Part shown: positions 26,333 through 34,750 of the stretch, piece after piece
Position numbering within the stretch: position 1 is the first letter of the stretch
How the letters are laid out: the number at the start of each line of letters is the position of its first letter
From: Acidobacteriota bacterium
GTDB lineage: Bacteria > Acidobacteriota > Terriglobia > Bryobacterales > Bryobacteraceae
Reading direction: 5' to 3'
DNA length: 61,547 nucleotides
Assembly (NCBI GenBank): GCA_016870995.1
Contig: VFZU01000019.1
Location: 1 to 61,547, forward strand
Position numbers and translations under genes: made by a program
The notes under the pieces: model-generated
What the model saw: only the letters and a program-made list of their open reading frames with translations
Told to the model about the DNA's origin: nothing
The model's database searches: none

Positions 26333-28054
26333 ATGACGCGAATTTTCCTTTTACTTTGTCTCCCTGTGATGTTGATTGCCGCCAAGCCAGAGGCGGCATG
26401 GACCCTTGAGGCGAATGGCGACGTCCGGTGGCACCGTGTAACGGCAGCCGGCACCTATCTCTACGCCACAGACAATGGCCTTTACTCCGTGGAGGTGGAA
26501 ACCGGCCAGACCTTGTGGAAGCGGGAGGACCTCCGAAAGGTGCCCGACTTTGCGATTGAAGAGGTACCCGGGGTGCCCCTGCTATTCGTGGCTGATGATG
26601 AGGGCAAACTCGCGAAGTCGACAAAGATGTATGCGCTCGACATCATGACGGGGAAGTCGATTTGGGAAACCGAAAAGATGCAGGGACAGATGGCGGACCT
26701 CTTCCCGGACTATCAACACAACGCGATTGTCCTTGTGGCGATGTCGTATGCGAACAAAGGGCGGTTGCAGTTCTTGCATTTGGACTTTGGGACAGGGAAG
26801 GCGAACTGGGAGTTTCTGTTGGAAGCGAAGGTGGACATGTATCTGTCCGAGAAGGGCAACAAGTTCATGCCGAGAGTGGATCTTGATGGACATGCGGCTC
26901 CGACAATCGCCGGAGATGCCCTGTATCTCGCCTACGCAGGATTGCACAAGGTGAACCTGAAGACGGGCAAACTCGAATGGGGAGTCGCGTTCGACGTCAC
27001 GGAGAAGTCCTTAAAGAACACGAATGCTTCGCCCGTCGCGGCGGGCGGCCTGGTTTACAGCAGTGCGAAGGGCGTGATTCGCGCCTATGACGAGGCGAGC
27101 GGACAGTTGAAGTGGACCTCCGCCGACTTCGGAGCGGCGATCCCGGAAATGATCCTCGACAAGGGGACCCTCTATGGACGAATGGGCGGTGTATTCCTTG
27201 AGCCGGCAAGCCGCGAGTATCAATTGAAGAAGCCGGTCGGCGTAGTGGCGCTGGATGCCGCGGGCGGCACCCTGCGGTGGCGCTATGAAGGAGCCAAGGA
27301 ATCGATCACGAATATGCACCTCGACACTCAGGCCGGTGTCCTGCTGGTGGCGGACGCGAAGAACCTCATCGGCCTGAGTCTCGATGCATCGGGGAACAAA
27401 GTGAAAGAGAGCTACCGTCTACCGCTCGAATTCAAGTTCAAGTCGGGTGGTGCAAAGAAGGCCGCGAAGATGGCGGGACGATTTGCGCTCGGAGGAGTTG
27501 CGGCGATGGCGCGCAAGGACAAGAGCGACGAAGATACCCCGATTTCGCTCGTGCCGCGGACCGACGGGCAATTGATTGTCCGCGGCAAGCAGCACCTGTT
27601 GTTGTTTGATCCAAAGGCGCGCAAGGCGGGCTGGGGAAGTGCCTTCAAGGCACCAGGAATTTCGAACTTCGCGAAGATCATGACGATCGCGGCCTTTGCG
27701 ATGCAGTATTCCTACCACACGGGCAATGCGGCTTCGACCTATTACGGAACCAGCGAGAACCGCTGGCACAACGACCAGCGATTTGCCGCGATCAACAAGT
27801 TTGAGAACGCCATGGCCAAGCGCTTCTCAGCGGCGGCGCTCAACAGCAAGTATGCCTACATGTTGACGGACGTGGATACCGATGAGGGCGACGGCCCCGG
27901 GATCGTCGGAGTCAATCTGGAAAACGGCGAAGCCGAGAAAGAACTGCTCTTCAATGATCGCGAACCGAATTACGTGATCGACGAGAAAGCCGCGATGGTG
28001 ATTCGGACCCACAAGGGCAAGGGATCGATCATCGCCCAAGCCGTTCGCCAATAA
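26333..28054 (+). CDS. Exported PQQ-like beta-propeller protein
   Basis: 573 residues with a signal peptide (R-I-F-L-L-L-C-L-P-V-M-L-I-A-A-K). The body has repeating PQQ-type blades: Y-S-V-E-V-E-T-G-Q-T-L-W-K, Y-A-L-D-I-M-T-G-K-S-I-W-E, H-L-D-F-G-T-G-K-A-N-W-E, V-N-L-K-T-G-K-L-E-W-G, Y-D-E-A-S-G-Q-L-K-W-T, L-D-A-A-G-G-T-L-R-W-R. These A-x-D-x-x-T-G-x-x-x-W blades form an envelope scaffold; I see no quinoprotein catalytic motif, so a structural or binding role is as likely as dehydrogenase activity. G-rich on the + strand, unlike the gene block to its left. Confidence 0.8.
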   Translation: MTRIFLLLCLPVMLIAAKPEAAWTLEANGDVRWHRVTAAGTYLYATDNGLYSVEVETGQTLWKREDLRKVPDFAIEEVPGVPLLFVADDEGKLAKSTKMYALDIMTGKSIWETEKMQGQMADLFPDYQHNAIVLVAMSYANKGRLQFLHLDFGTGKANWEFLLEAKVDMYLSEKGNKFMPRVDLDGHAAPTIAGDALYLAYAGLHKVNLKTGKLEWGVAFDVTEKSLKNTNASPVAAGGLVYSSAKGVIRAYDEASGQLKWTSADFGAAIPEMILDKGTLYGRMGGVFLEPASREYQLKKPVGVVALDAAGGTLRWRYEGAKESITNMHLDTQAGVLLVADAKNLIGLSLDASGNKVKESYRLPLEFKFKSGGAKKAAKMAGRFALGGVAAMARKDKSDEDTPISLVPRTDGQLIVRGKQHLLLFDPKARKAGWGSAFKAPGISNFAKIMTIAAFAMQYSYHTGNAASTYYGTSENRWHNDQRFAAINKFENAMAKRFSAAALNSKYAYMLTDVDTDEGDGPGIVGVNLENGEAEKELLFNDREPNYVIDEKAAMVIRTHKGKGSIIAQAVRQ

Positions 28055-28060
28055 GCAAAA

Positions 28061-28095
28061 GCCGGTGGCTCAACCCAGGAGGGAGAGCCACCGGC
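28061..28095 (+). terminator. Hairpin terminator after the propeller gene
   Basis: Perfect 11-bp stem GCCGGTGGCTC (28061-28071) with GAGCCACCGGC (28085-28095) and a 13-base loop, 6 bp after the stop codon. No strong T-run follows, so efficiency is uncertain. The 130 bp between it and the restriction gene hold nothing recognisable. Confidence 0.65.
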
Positions 28096-28225
28096 CTCAT
28101 GCTTCGTTTGGAGGGCGCGAGTCCCATACAATTCAAGCCCAATACCGACCTAACGACTTCCTGTCCATCGTGGAATTGATATAAACGAACGTGCCAATAA
28201 TCACGCGAGTTATTCGAACAATTGC

Positions 28226-28996
28226 TCAATAGCTTTTGCCGAACGAGGCAAGCTCTCGCATCTCCTCCAAAAAGCGCTTCAAGATATCGTCCACCGATGT
28301 AAATGGCTGTTCTTTTTCGAAATGGGCACGGATTTGACGCTTGATTTGGTCCATTGACTTCGCGTCCTTCATCAATGCATCCCGATGCGCCCACTCCCTC
28401 CCGGGATGCAACGTATCCCAAGGCGACCTTAGGTTCGCTCGCGTCTTGGGATCGTCTCCATGCTTCCCAAATCCGAGACAAATTCCCATTTCTTTGTTCC
28501 AGACTGGCTTGAACAAGTGAATCAAGAAACTCTCAGCGGCCGTTTGGTAGCCCGTTTGCACAACCAATGCCCGATACTCGAAATCCTCGATCGAAAGTGT
28601 TCCTCTTGCTTTCAGAATGTTCTTTCGATGCTCGTTCAATCTGCTGGATAACCTCTCGCCTTGCTCCATTGCGGTTTTACTTGCGGAATTCGCCGGGTCC
28701 GCCTTCCCAACATAGATGGGGTGCTCTTTCCCTTTGATGCCGCTGTAAGCGTCAAATGCTCCTTTGTAGTAGAGCGCATACACTCCAGACCCATAAAATC
28801 GGTCCACGGTCGCGAGTGGCCTTCTAGGTTGCGCAACGAGAGCTATGCCCACGATTCTTCCAGCCACATTCGGATTCGACGGTTCGAAAACGTACACCGG
28901 GTGCTTTATGGGGTCCAACGCTTCCATCACCCTGCGGATTTGCTCGTATGCGTCAGAGACTTTCTTCCGAACCTTCCGCGCCTCTGCGGAAGGCAA
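28226..28996 (-). CDS. Eco29kI-like type II restriction endonuclease (GIY-YIG)
   Basis: 256 residues. The GIY-YIG nuclease core is visible: G-V-Y (71-73), H-P-I-Y-V-G-K (YVG 95-97), R119 and H123 in E-R-L-S-S-R-L-N-E-H, E155 in A-A-E-S-F-L-I-H and N167 in K-P-V-W-N. The R-to-H (4) and E-to-N (12) spacings match the catalytic residues I recall for Eco29kI, so cleavage at CCGCGG is a reasonable prediction. The only usual start codon is TTG 28996 with an AGGG about 6 bases upstream. The frame is open from there back to the methylase stop codon. It cuts unmethylated invading DNA. Confidence 0.85.
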   Translation of the reverse strand: MPSAEARKVRKKVSDAYEQIRRVMEALDPIKHPVYVFEPSNPNVAGRIVGIALVAQPRRPLATVDRFYGSGVYALYYKGAFDAYSGIKGKEHPIYVGKADPANSASKTAMEQGERLSSRLNEHRKNILKARGTLSIEDFEYRALVVQTGYQTAAESFLIHLFKPVWNKEMGICLGFGKHGDDPKTRANLRSPWDTLHPGREWAHRDALMKDAKSMDQIKRQIRAHFEKEQPFTSVDDILKRFLEEMRELASFGKSY

Positions 28997-29092
28997 ATTA
29001 ATCCCTGCTACCGACTCGATCGATGCGGAGATCTCCCGAAGTTGCTCTGCGAGTTGGTCAAGCGATTCCGGGCGCCTCTTACTCGCTCGCGA

Positions 29093-30265
29093 CTATCCTC
29101 TGGATCCTTTTCGCAACGCGCCCGCCACCGACCTTCCAACCGCTTCAGCCAGCCGAACCGGCACCGCGTTTCCCAACTGCCGCATCGCCTCCGACCACGA
29201 CCCTCGAAAAACATAATCATCCGGAAATGTTTGAATCCTCGCCGCCTCTCGGATCGTGAAATAACGCACACTGCCATCCGCCCGCGCCAACATGTTCTCC
29301 CCGCCGGGCACTCCATGATCTCCAGCCTTCAAAGTCTTGGCCGGTTCGTCGTAGGGGCTTCCTGTGTGCCCTGGATACGTTCGCGCCCCAGCATTGAACT
29401 TGTGGTTCAAAACATTGTGGTGGGTTTGCTTCTCCGGATCCGGCAGATCCCCAATCGCGTCGCGCACGGTGAGCCACGGCATTGCCTCAAACAAATTCTC
29501 GCTTCCTTGTTTCAGCTTCGCCACCCTCGCCTTCTGCCTCTCACTCAACGACGGCCGGTTCCGCTTCGCAACTTGATGCCGCTCCCAATAATCCCCGGCG
29601 ATCCACTGCGCCTTCAAAAGGGAATCCTCTGAATGCGTCTCTTCCGGGAAGCTCCATTCAATCCCCAGGTCTGCCCGAAAACCTACCAAAAACACCCGTT
29701 CCCGCCGTTGCGGAACGCCATAGTTAGCCGCGTTCAACAAGCGGTAAACCACCTGATACTCGGCTCTCTCGCCTCTGGCCGTTTGATGTTGCTCCAGTCT
29801 CGTACGGTGCTCGCGCCAACTTTCGGCCTGACGTCGGCCCAGCCCAGGGTGTGTCAATTGCAAGTGGATGTATTCGAAGTAATCGGAGAATGATTCTCTC
29901 ATCAATCCCTTTACGTTCTCAAAGACAAACGCCTTCGGCCGTAACTCCCTCACCGCTCTCACCGCCTCAGGGAACATGTCCCGCGAATCGCTATACCCGC
30001 CATGTTTGCCGCCAAGTGAAAACGGTTGACACGGCGGGCCACCGGACACCACCATCACATCCTTTATGCCGCCATATTCGAAGTCCCGCACGTCGCCTTC
30101 ATGTAGCGGCCAACAGTCCAACGAATACGCATTCCGTTTTCGGTTATCCCGAAACGTCTCGCATGCATCATGATTCCATTCGAGCACCGCCGCATGCTCA
30201 AAGCCAGCTTGATGCATTCCGATGGCCATGCCTCCAGCTCCGGCGAACAATTCCACGCTACGCAT
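29093..30265 (-). CDS. DNA (cytosine-5) methyltransferase of the Eco29kI-like system
   Basis: 390 residues with the C5-methylase motifs in order: E-L-F-A-G-A-G-G-M-A-I-G (I, about 5-16), G-G-P-P-C-Q-P-F-S (IV, catalytic Cys about 78), F-V-F-E-N-V-K-G-L (VI), N-Y-G-V-P-Q-R-R-E-R-V-F (VIII), a variable target-recognition region about 230-330 with P-G-H-T-G-S-P-Y-D, and Q-L-G-N-A-V-P (X). It protects the host site, predicted CCGCGG, from the neighbouring endonuclease. The stop is 97 bp upstream of the endonuclease start in the same direction. It overlaps vsr by 8 bp. Confidence 0.92.
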   Translation of the reverse strand: MRSVELFAGAGGMAIGMHQAGFEHAAVLEWNHDACETFRDNRKRNAYSLDCWPLHEGDVRDFEYGGIKDVMVVSGGPPCQPFSLGGKHGGYSDSRDMFPEAVRAVRELRPKAFVFENVKGLMRESFSDYFEYIHLQLTHPGLGRRQAESWREHRTRLEQHQTARGERAEYQVVYRLLNAANYGVPQRRERVFLVGFRADLGIEWSFPEETHSEDSLLKAQWIAGDYWERHQVAKRNRPSLSERQKARVAKLKQGSENLFEAMPWLTVRDAIGDLPDPEKQTHHNVLNHKFNAGARTYPGHTGSPYDEPAKTLKAGDHGVPGGENMLARADGSVRYFTIREAARIQTFPDDYVFRGSWSEAMRQLGNAVPVRLAEAVGRSVAGALRKGSRG

Positions 30266-30671
30266 TGAGAAACCTCTCGATCCTGTCTCTCAATTTCTTA
30301 TCGTCTCCCAGCTGGCATTCCCAAATCGTAATACTCGTCCAACCTAGCTTTTTCAGTTGGCGCAAATTCTTCTTGTCTCGCTCTCGATTCGCCTCCAACT
30401 TCGGCTTCCAGAAGTCCAGCCTCGATTTTGGCATCCGCGCCAAACTGCATCCCTGGTGCAAGTGCCAAAAGCAACCGTGCACAAAAATCACCTTTCCCAA
30501 ACTCGCGAATACTAAATCCGGTGCTCCTGGCAAGTCCTTCCGGTGGAGCCGATAGCGGTACCCCATGGCATGAACCAATTTGCGCACAACCATTTCCGGT
30601 CCTGTATCTTTGGACCGCACCTTCGCCATCAACGCCGACCGCTGCTCGACAGTTAACGGATCAACTCTCAC
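30258..30671 (-). CDS. vsr: Very-short-patch mismatch repair endonuclease
   Basis: 137 residues, the usual Vsr length. Features: M-A-K-V-R-S-K-D-T-G-P-E at the N-terminus, Y-R-L-H-R-K-D-L-P-G-A-P-D-L-V-F with the catalytic Asp, V-F-V-H-like strand then H-G-C-F-W-H-L-H-Q-G-C (zinc-site region), and D-F-W-K-P-K-L-E-A-N-R-E-R-D. Vsr nicks next to T:G mismatches that arise when 5-methylcytosine deaminates. It is first in an operon with the C5 methylase and endonuclease, so it should repair mutations at the methylated sites of this system. Confidence 0.93.
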   Translation of the reverse strand: MRVDPLTVEQRSALMAKVRSKDTGPEMVVRKLVHAMGYRYRLHRKDLPGAPDLVFASLGKVIFVHGCFWHLHQGCSLARMPKSRLDFWKPKLEANRERDKKNLRQLKKLGWTSITIWECQLGDDKKLRDRIERFLNA

Positions 30672-30839
30672 ATTTCAATTCTCACCCACCCCCAATCCTC
30701 ATTCACGACTTTTTTCACAAATTTTTCTCCCATCTTTTCAACCACTTCACCCCAAATCGCCCCCATTTCCCTCCACCCCGATCCCCTATCCTGTCCTCGG
30801 AACTACTTCCGTCAATTTCAACTACAAAGGATCCCCATC

Positions 30840-31466
30840 ATGGCAACTGACGCTCAAATCATCGCCAACCAAAACAACGCGCAGCGCTCCACCGGTCCCC
30901 GCACCGACGAAGGTAAGCAGCAATCCGCAAAGAACTCTCTCCGCCACGGCATCAACGCCTCAGCGGAGTCCCTCTTCGCCGCAAGCAGCCAAGAGCAACA
31001 ACACTACAACGCGCTTCGCGCCCAACTCTTCCAGCAGATCGCCCCCTAAGGCCCCGCCGAAGAACTCATCTTCGAGCAATACGCCTTCGCAACCTTCCAA
31101 GCACTAAGAGCCCAACGCTTCGAATCGGAAGCCCAGGACCGCTGGCAACAAAACCCCGACAACCAGAACCTCTTCATGCAAATGGAACGCCTCGTCAAGC
31201 AAGGCGCCCTCTACGAGCGCCGCGCCGCCAAGGCCTTCAAACAACTCTCCCAGCTCCAACTCGACCGCTTCGCCGCCGTCGAAATGCACGCGGAACTCAA
31301 AGACGTCGACCTCGACGAAAACATCTCCCCGGCCCTGCCCTGCGCCAAACTCCGCAAGCATGAACTCGTCCAGGAAGACGCTCTCTTCCTCGGTCTAACG
31401 GTCCATCACGGTCTCAAATTGCAAAACAACAAAACGAACCCAATCTCGGAAGGATCCAAGCAATGA
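30840..31466 (+). pseudogene. STGPRT-family hypothetical gene with in-frame stop
   Basis: Frame from ATG 30840 (AAAGGA about 8 bases upstream) reads I-A-N-Q-N-N-A-Q-R-S-T-G-P-R-T-D-E-G-K, N-S-L-R-H-G-I-N-A, the N-terminal hallmark of a family common in Acidobacteriota. It stops at TAA 31047-31049 after 69 residues. Without that codon the same frame continues through E-E-L-I-F-E-Q-Y-A-F-A, R-L-V-K-Q-G-A-L-Y-E-R-R and K-T-N-P-I to TGA at 31466, giving 208 residues. Function unknown. The original 3' end overlaps the next gene by 4 bases. Confidence 0.75.
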
Positions 31467-31819
31467 ACCTCAATTTCATCAACGACCTCGAAGACGCTCG
31501 CCTCTACAAAAAGCTGCTTGCCCGCCTTCACGAAAGCTATCCCCCGGTCACCGTCCAGCACGAAGCCGACCTCAACAACCTCGCCCGTCTCAACTGGCAA
31601 TCCGAGCGCCTCGCCAATCTCATCGAGACCGATTTGAACCAGCGTCTCCAGTCTCCCCTCGTGAGGAACATCAAAGACCCAAACCGCCGTCTGCTTCGTG
31701 CCACCCGCCGCGCACTCGCCCGTCGCGAGCACATCATTTTGATCAAACAAAACGAAGCCAATCTCCGCGCCACAAACACCCTCGTCACGCGAATCGAGAA
31801 ATGGCACGCGTCTCGCTAA
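31463..31819 (+). CDS. Hypothetical protein downstream of the STGPRT gene
   Basis: 118 residues, mostly helical and charged (F-I-N-D-L-E-D-A-R-L-Y-K-K-L-L-A-R-L, L-I-E-T-D-L-N-Q-R-L-Q), with an Arg-rich middle (N-R-R-L-L-R-A-T-R-R-A-L-A-R-R). No family recognised. The ATGA overlap indicates translational coupling with the broken upstream frame, so expression may be reduced by the premature stop there. Confidence 0.6.
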   Translation: MNLNFINDLEDARLYKKLLARLHESYPPVTVQHEADLNNLARLNWQSERLANLIETDLNQRLQSPLVRNIKDPNRRLLRATRRALARREHIILIKQNEANLRATNTLVTRIEKWHASR

Positions 31820-31831
31820 GGGTCCCTGCGC

Positions 31832-31874
31832 AATCCGTTGATAAATCAGCTATTCTGTCGATAACGGATTTATC
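31832..31874. promoter_or_regulatory. Overlapping inverted repeats at the kinase promoter
   Basis: Two perfect 8-bp pairs share bases: AATCCGTT (31832-31839) with AACGGATT (31863-31870), and GATAAATC (31840-31847) with GATTTATC (31867-31874). They cannot form together. A plausible promoter lies inside: TTGATA (31838-31843), 16-base spacer, GATAAC (31860-31865). This could be an operator over the promoter of the histidine kinase gene, 39 bp downstream, or a switchable RNA structure. Confidence 0.45.
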
Positions 31875-31912
31875 GGGGTCTCAAAAATGTACCCCATCGT
31901 AGAAGGGTCTCT

Positions 31913-34750
31913 ATGAAGGAGATTAAGGGGCAGTTTATCGGCGCGCTATTCGTCGTTCTGACGGTAGCCTCTCTTGTCGCCGCCGCCATAAACTTCCGCC
32001 AGCAGTTCGCCTACATCCTCCCCACAGACGGCATCATGTGGGTGGACCGCACTGCGCCCGACGGCCACAACTATGTCGTCGCCCTCGATGTCCTTCCCGG
32101 CTCATCCGGTCAAAGCGCCGGCATCCACAAATGGGAAGTCCTCGACCGCATCGGCAACGTCAAGGTCAACAAGTCCACCGACATTCCAGCTCTGCTCTTC
32201 GGCAAGGCTTGGCTGCGCGTCGATTACCACCTCTACCAGGACAACGTCGAAGTCAAGAAGGCCGTCCGTATCGAGGAGAATGGTCCCGACCGCACGCTCT
32301 ACTACTTGACCGGCGTCGGCCTTTCTTATCTCGGCATGGGATTGTTCGTTTACTTCCGGCGTGAGAGCGCTCCCAAAGCCCGCCACTTCTTTCTGCTTTG
32401 CATCTGCTCGTTCATCTTCACTTGCTTCCATTACACCGGTAAGCTGAATACCTTCGACAAAGTCATCTATTGGGGCAACATCGTTGCTGGCTTCCTCGCG
32501 CCCGCCCTCTTTCTCCACTTTTGTCTCACCTTCCCAAACACGCCTTCCCGCCTTCGCGGCTTCTTCAAACAAGCTCTGCTCTACGTGCCGGCCCTCGGCA
32601 TGGTCTCGCTCTATGTCCTCACCGCCATGGGCATCGTCCGCTTTACGATCTCTCTCGTTGAAGTTCGCTGGTATCTCGATCGCATCTGGCTCCCGTTTCT
32701 CAGCGTGAGCTATCTCGCTGGAGCTGCCGTCCTCGCCTACAAGCAACGTCGCGTTGAAGATTCGATCTTGCGCCAGCAAATGAAATGGCTCCGCAACGGC
32801 GCAGTGCTCGGCATCCTTCCCTTCACGTTGATCTACGTCGTTCCCTTCACGATGGGTGTCACGCCCAACAGCCTCATGAAGCTCGCCGTCCTCAGCCTCC
32901 CGCTCATTCCGATCACTTGGGCCTACGCCATCCTGCGCTACCGTCTGATGGACGTCGATGTCATCTTCCAGCAAGGCTATGTCTACACCATGGCCTCGCT
33001 CGCGGTTCTCGGCATCTTCTATGGCCTCCTGTTCAGCTTCGGTAAGGTCGAGGAGCTTCCACCCGCCGCCGTCGTTGTTCTCATCCTCATCGCCACATTC
33101 ATCTTCCAGCCCATCCGCAATTGGCTCCAGGAAAATCTCGACCGCTACGTTTTCTACCGCGAGTCCTACGATTACCGCCGCACCCTTCTCGACTTTGCCC
33201 GCGAGCTCTCGAGCGAAAACGACCTCGAGGAATCCCTGCACGGCGTTGCCTCACGCCTCCTTCACACCCTCAACGTCCAGCACGTCGCCTTCTTCTTAAG
33301 CGACGAAGACGAGCCCGCCAATTTCGATCTCGCTCTCGTCCACGGCGCTCGCAATCAACCCGCACCCGCCTACCCCGACCTCAGCTTCCTCACCGACGCC
33401 ATCGGCAAGCCCTACCTTTTTTTCGAACGCACTAAGTTCAATCCTGATTTCGTCTTTGGCACCTACTCGCAAGGTGCCCGCCAAACCATCTCCGAACTCG
33501 ACCTCACTTACTACATTCCCTGCACCGTCCGTGGCACCACCATCGCCTTTCTCGGCGTGAGCCGCACCACCAAAGGGGACTTCCTCACCTCCGACGATCT
33601 CGAACTTCTCGTCACTCTCTCCAACAGCGTCGGCATCACCGTCGACAACGCTCGCCTCTATCGCAGCCTCCAGCGCAAGGTCCAGGAAAACGAACGGCTC
33701 AAGGAATTTTCAGAGAACATCGTTGAGTCCATCAACGTCGGCATCCTCGCCGTCGACCTCGACGGCTACATCGAGAGCTGGAACTCCCAGCTCGAGCGCC
33801 TCATCGGTGTGACTCGCCACGCCGCTGTCGGCAAGCATCTTCACGAGGTCGTCCCTGCCGACTTGGCTCGCACACTCACCGACCTCCAACGCGAGTCCGG
33901 TATCCAGCACGTCTACAAGGCACGCCTCGGCCCGCGGACCCTCGTCAACATTGCGATTGCTCCGCTGGTCACCAAAGACCAGACCCAGATCGGCCGACTC
34001 ATCATCTTCGACGACATCACCGACCGTGCTGATCTCGAAAGCCGCCTCGTTCAGGCCGACAAGCTCAGCTCCATTGGCTTGCTCGCAGCCGGCGTCGCCC
34101 ACGAGGTCAACACGCCCCTCGCCGTCATTTCGACTTATGCCCAGATGCTCGCCAAGCGTGTCTCCGACGACGAGCAGAAGTCTGCCATGCTCGACAAGAT
34201 CGCCAAGCAGACCTTCCGCGCGAGCGAGATTGTCAACTCCCTACTCAATTTCTCTCGTACCTCCACTCTCGAGTTCTCTGAGATCCAGTTGAATCGCGTC
34301 CTGCGCGATACTGCTTCACTAATCGAGCACCAACTTGAAAAGGCTCGCGTCACCGTTGCCTTCAACCTCGATGAATCCATCGCACCGATCAAAGGCAATC
34401 AGGGCAAGCTCCAACAGATCTTCCTCAATCTCTTTCTCAATGCCCGCGACGCAATGGAATCACTCCCCACCCGCGGCGGCGTCCTGACGATTCGCACCTG
34501 GGCCGATGCCGACCTCGCCCACGTCGAGGTTGCCGACACGGGCACCGGCATCGCTCCCGATCATCTCGATCGCATCTTCGATCCCTTCTTCACCACCAAG
34601 GGCGCCAAGCGCGGCACCGGCCTCGGCCTAAGCGTCACCTACGGCATTGTGCAGGAGCACGGTGGCGCCATCGATGTCTCCAGCACTCCAGGAGCGGGTA
34701 CCCGCTTCCGCCTCGATTTCCCACTCATCAAGAAACCTGTTCATGTCTGA
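31913..34750 (+). CDS. Multidomain membrane sensor histidine kinase
   Basis: 945 residues. Order: a membrane helix (about 7-27), a PDZ-like domain (L-D-V-L-P-G-S-S-G-Q-S-A-G, about 45-125), a block of roughly seven or eight membrane helices (130-400), a GAF domain (about 430-590), a PAS domain (about 600-715), HisKA with G-V-A-H-E-V-N-T-P-L (phospho-His near 728) and HATPase with N-L-F-L-N-A-R-D-A-M, D-T-G-T-G-I-A and F-F-T-T-K-G, R-G-T-G-L-G-L. A periplasmic PDZ upstream of a 7TM-like sensor suggests sensing of envelope or peptide signals. The stop overlaps the response regulator start by 8 bases: one two-component operon. Confidence 0.92.
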   Translation: MKEIKGQFIGALFVVLTVASLVAAAINFRQQFAYILPTDGIMWVDRTAPDGHNYVVALDVLPGSSGQSAGIHKWEVLDRIGNVKVNKSTDIPALLFGKAWLRVDYHLYQDNVEVKKAVRIEENGPDRTLYYLTGVGLSYLGMGLFVYFRRESAPKARHFFLLCICSFIFTCFHYTGKLNTFDKVIYWGNIVAGFLAPALFLHFCLTFPNTPSRLRGFFKQALLYVPALGMVSLYVLTAMGIVRFTISLVEVRWYLDRIWLPFLSVSYLAGAAVLAYKQRRVEDSILRQQMKWLRNGAVLGILPFTLIYVVPFTMGVTPNSLMKLAVLSLPLIPITWAYAILRYRLMDVDVIFQQGYVYTMASLAVLGIFYGLLFSFGKVEELPPAAVVVLILIATFIFQPIRNWLQENLDRYVFYRESYDYRRTLLDFARELSSENDLEESLHGVASRLLHTLNVQHVAFFLSDEDEPANFDLALVHGARNQPAPAYPDLSFLTDAIGKPYLFFERTKFNPDFVFGTYSQGARQTISELDLTYYIPCTVRGTTIAFLGVSRTTKGDFLTSDDLELLVTLSNSVGITVDNARLYRSLQRKVQENERLKEFSENIVESINVGILAVDLDGYIESWNSQLERLIGVTRHAAVGKHLHEVVPADLARTLTDLQRESGIQHVYKARLGPRTLVNIAIAPLVTKDQTQIGRLIIFDDITDRADLESRLVQADKLSSIGLLAAGVAHEVNTPLAVISTYAQMLAKRVSDDEQKSAMLDKIAKQTFRASEIVNSLLNFSRTSTLEFSEIQLNRVLRDTASLIEHQLEKARVTVAFNLDESIAPIKGNQGKLQQIFLNLFLNARDAMESLPTRGGVLTIRTWADADLAHVEVADTGTGIAPDHLDRIFDPFFTTKGAKRGTGLGLSVTYGIVQEHGGAIDVSSTPGAGTRFRLDFPLIKKPVHV

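Noticed and set aside
32102-33241. 379-codon minus-strand frame opposite the histidine kinase
   Set aside because: Antisense of an intact, well-recognised kinase; no domain found.
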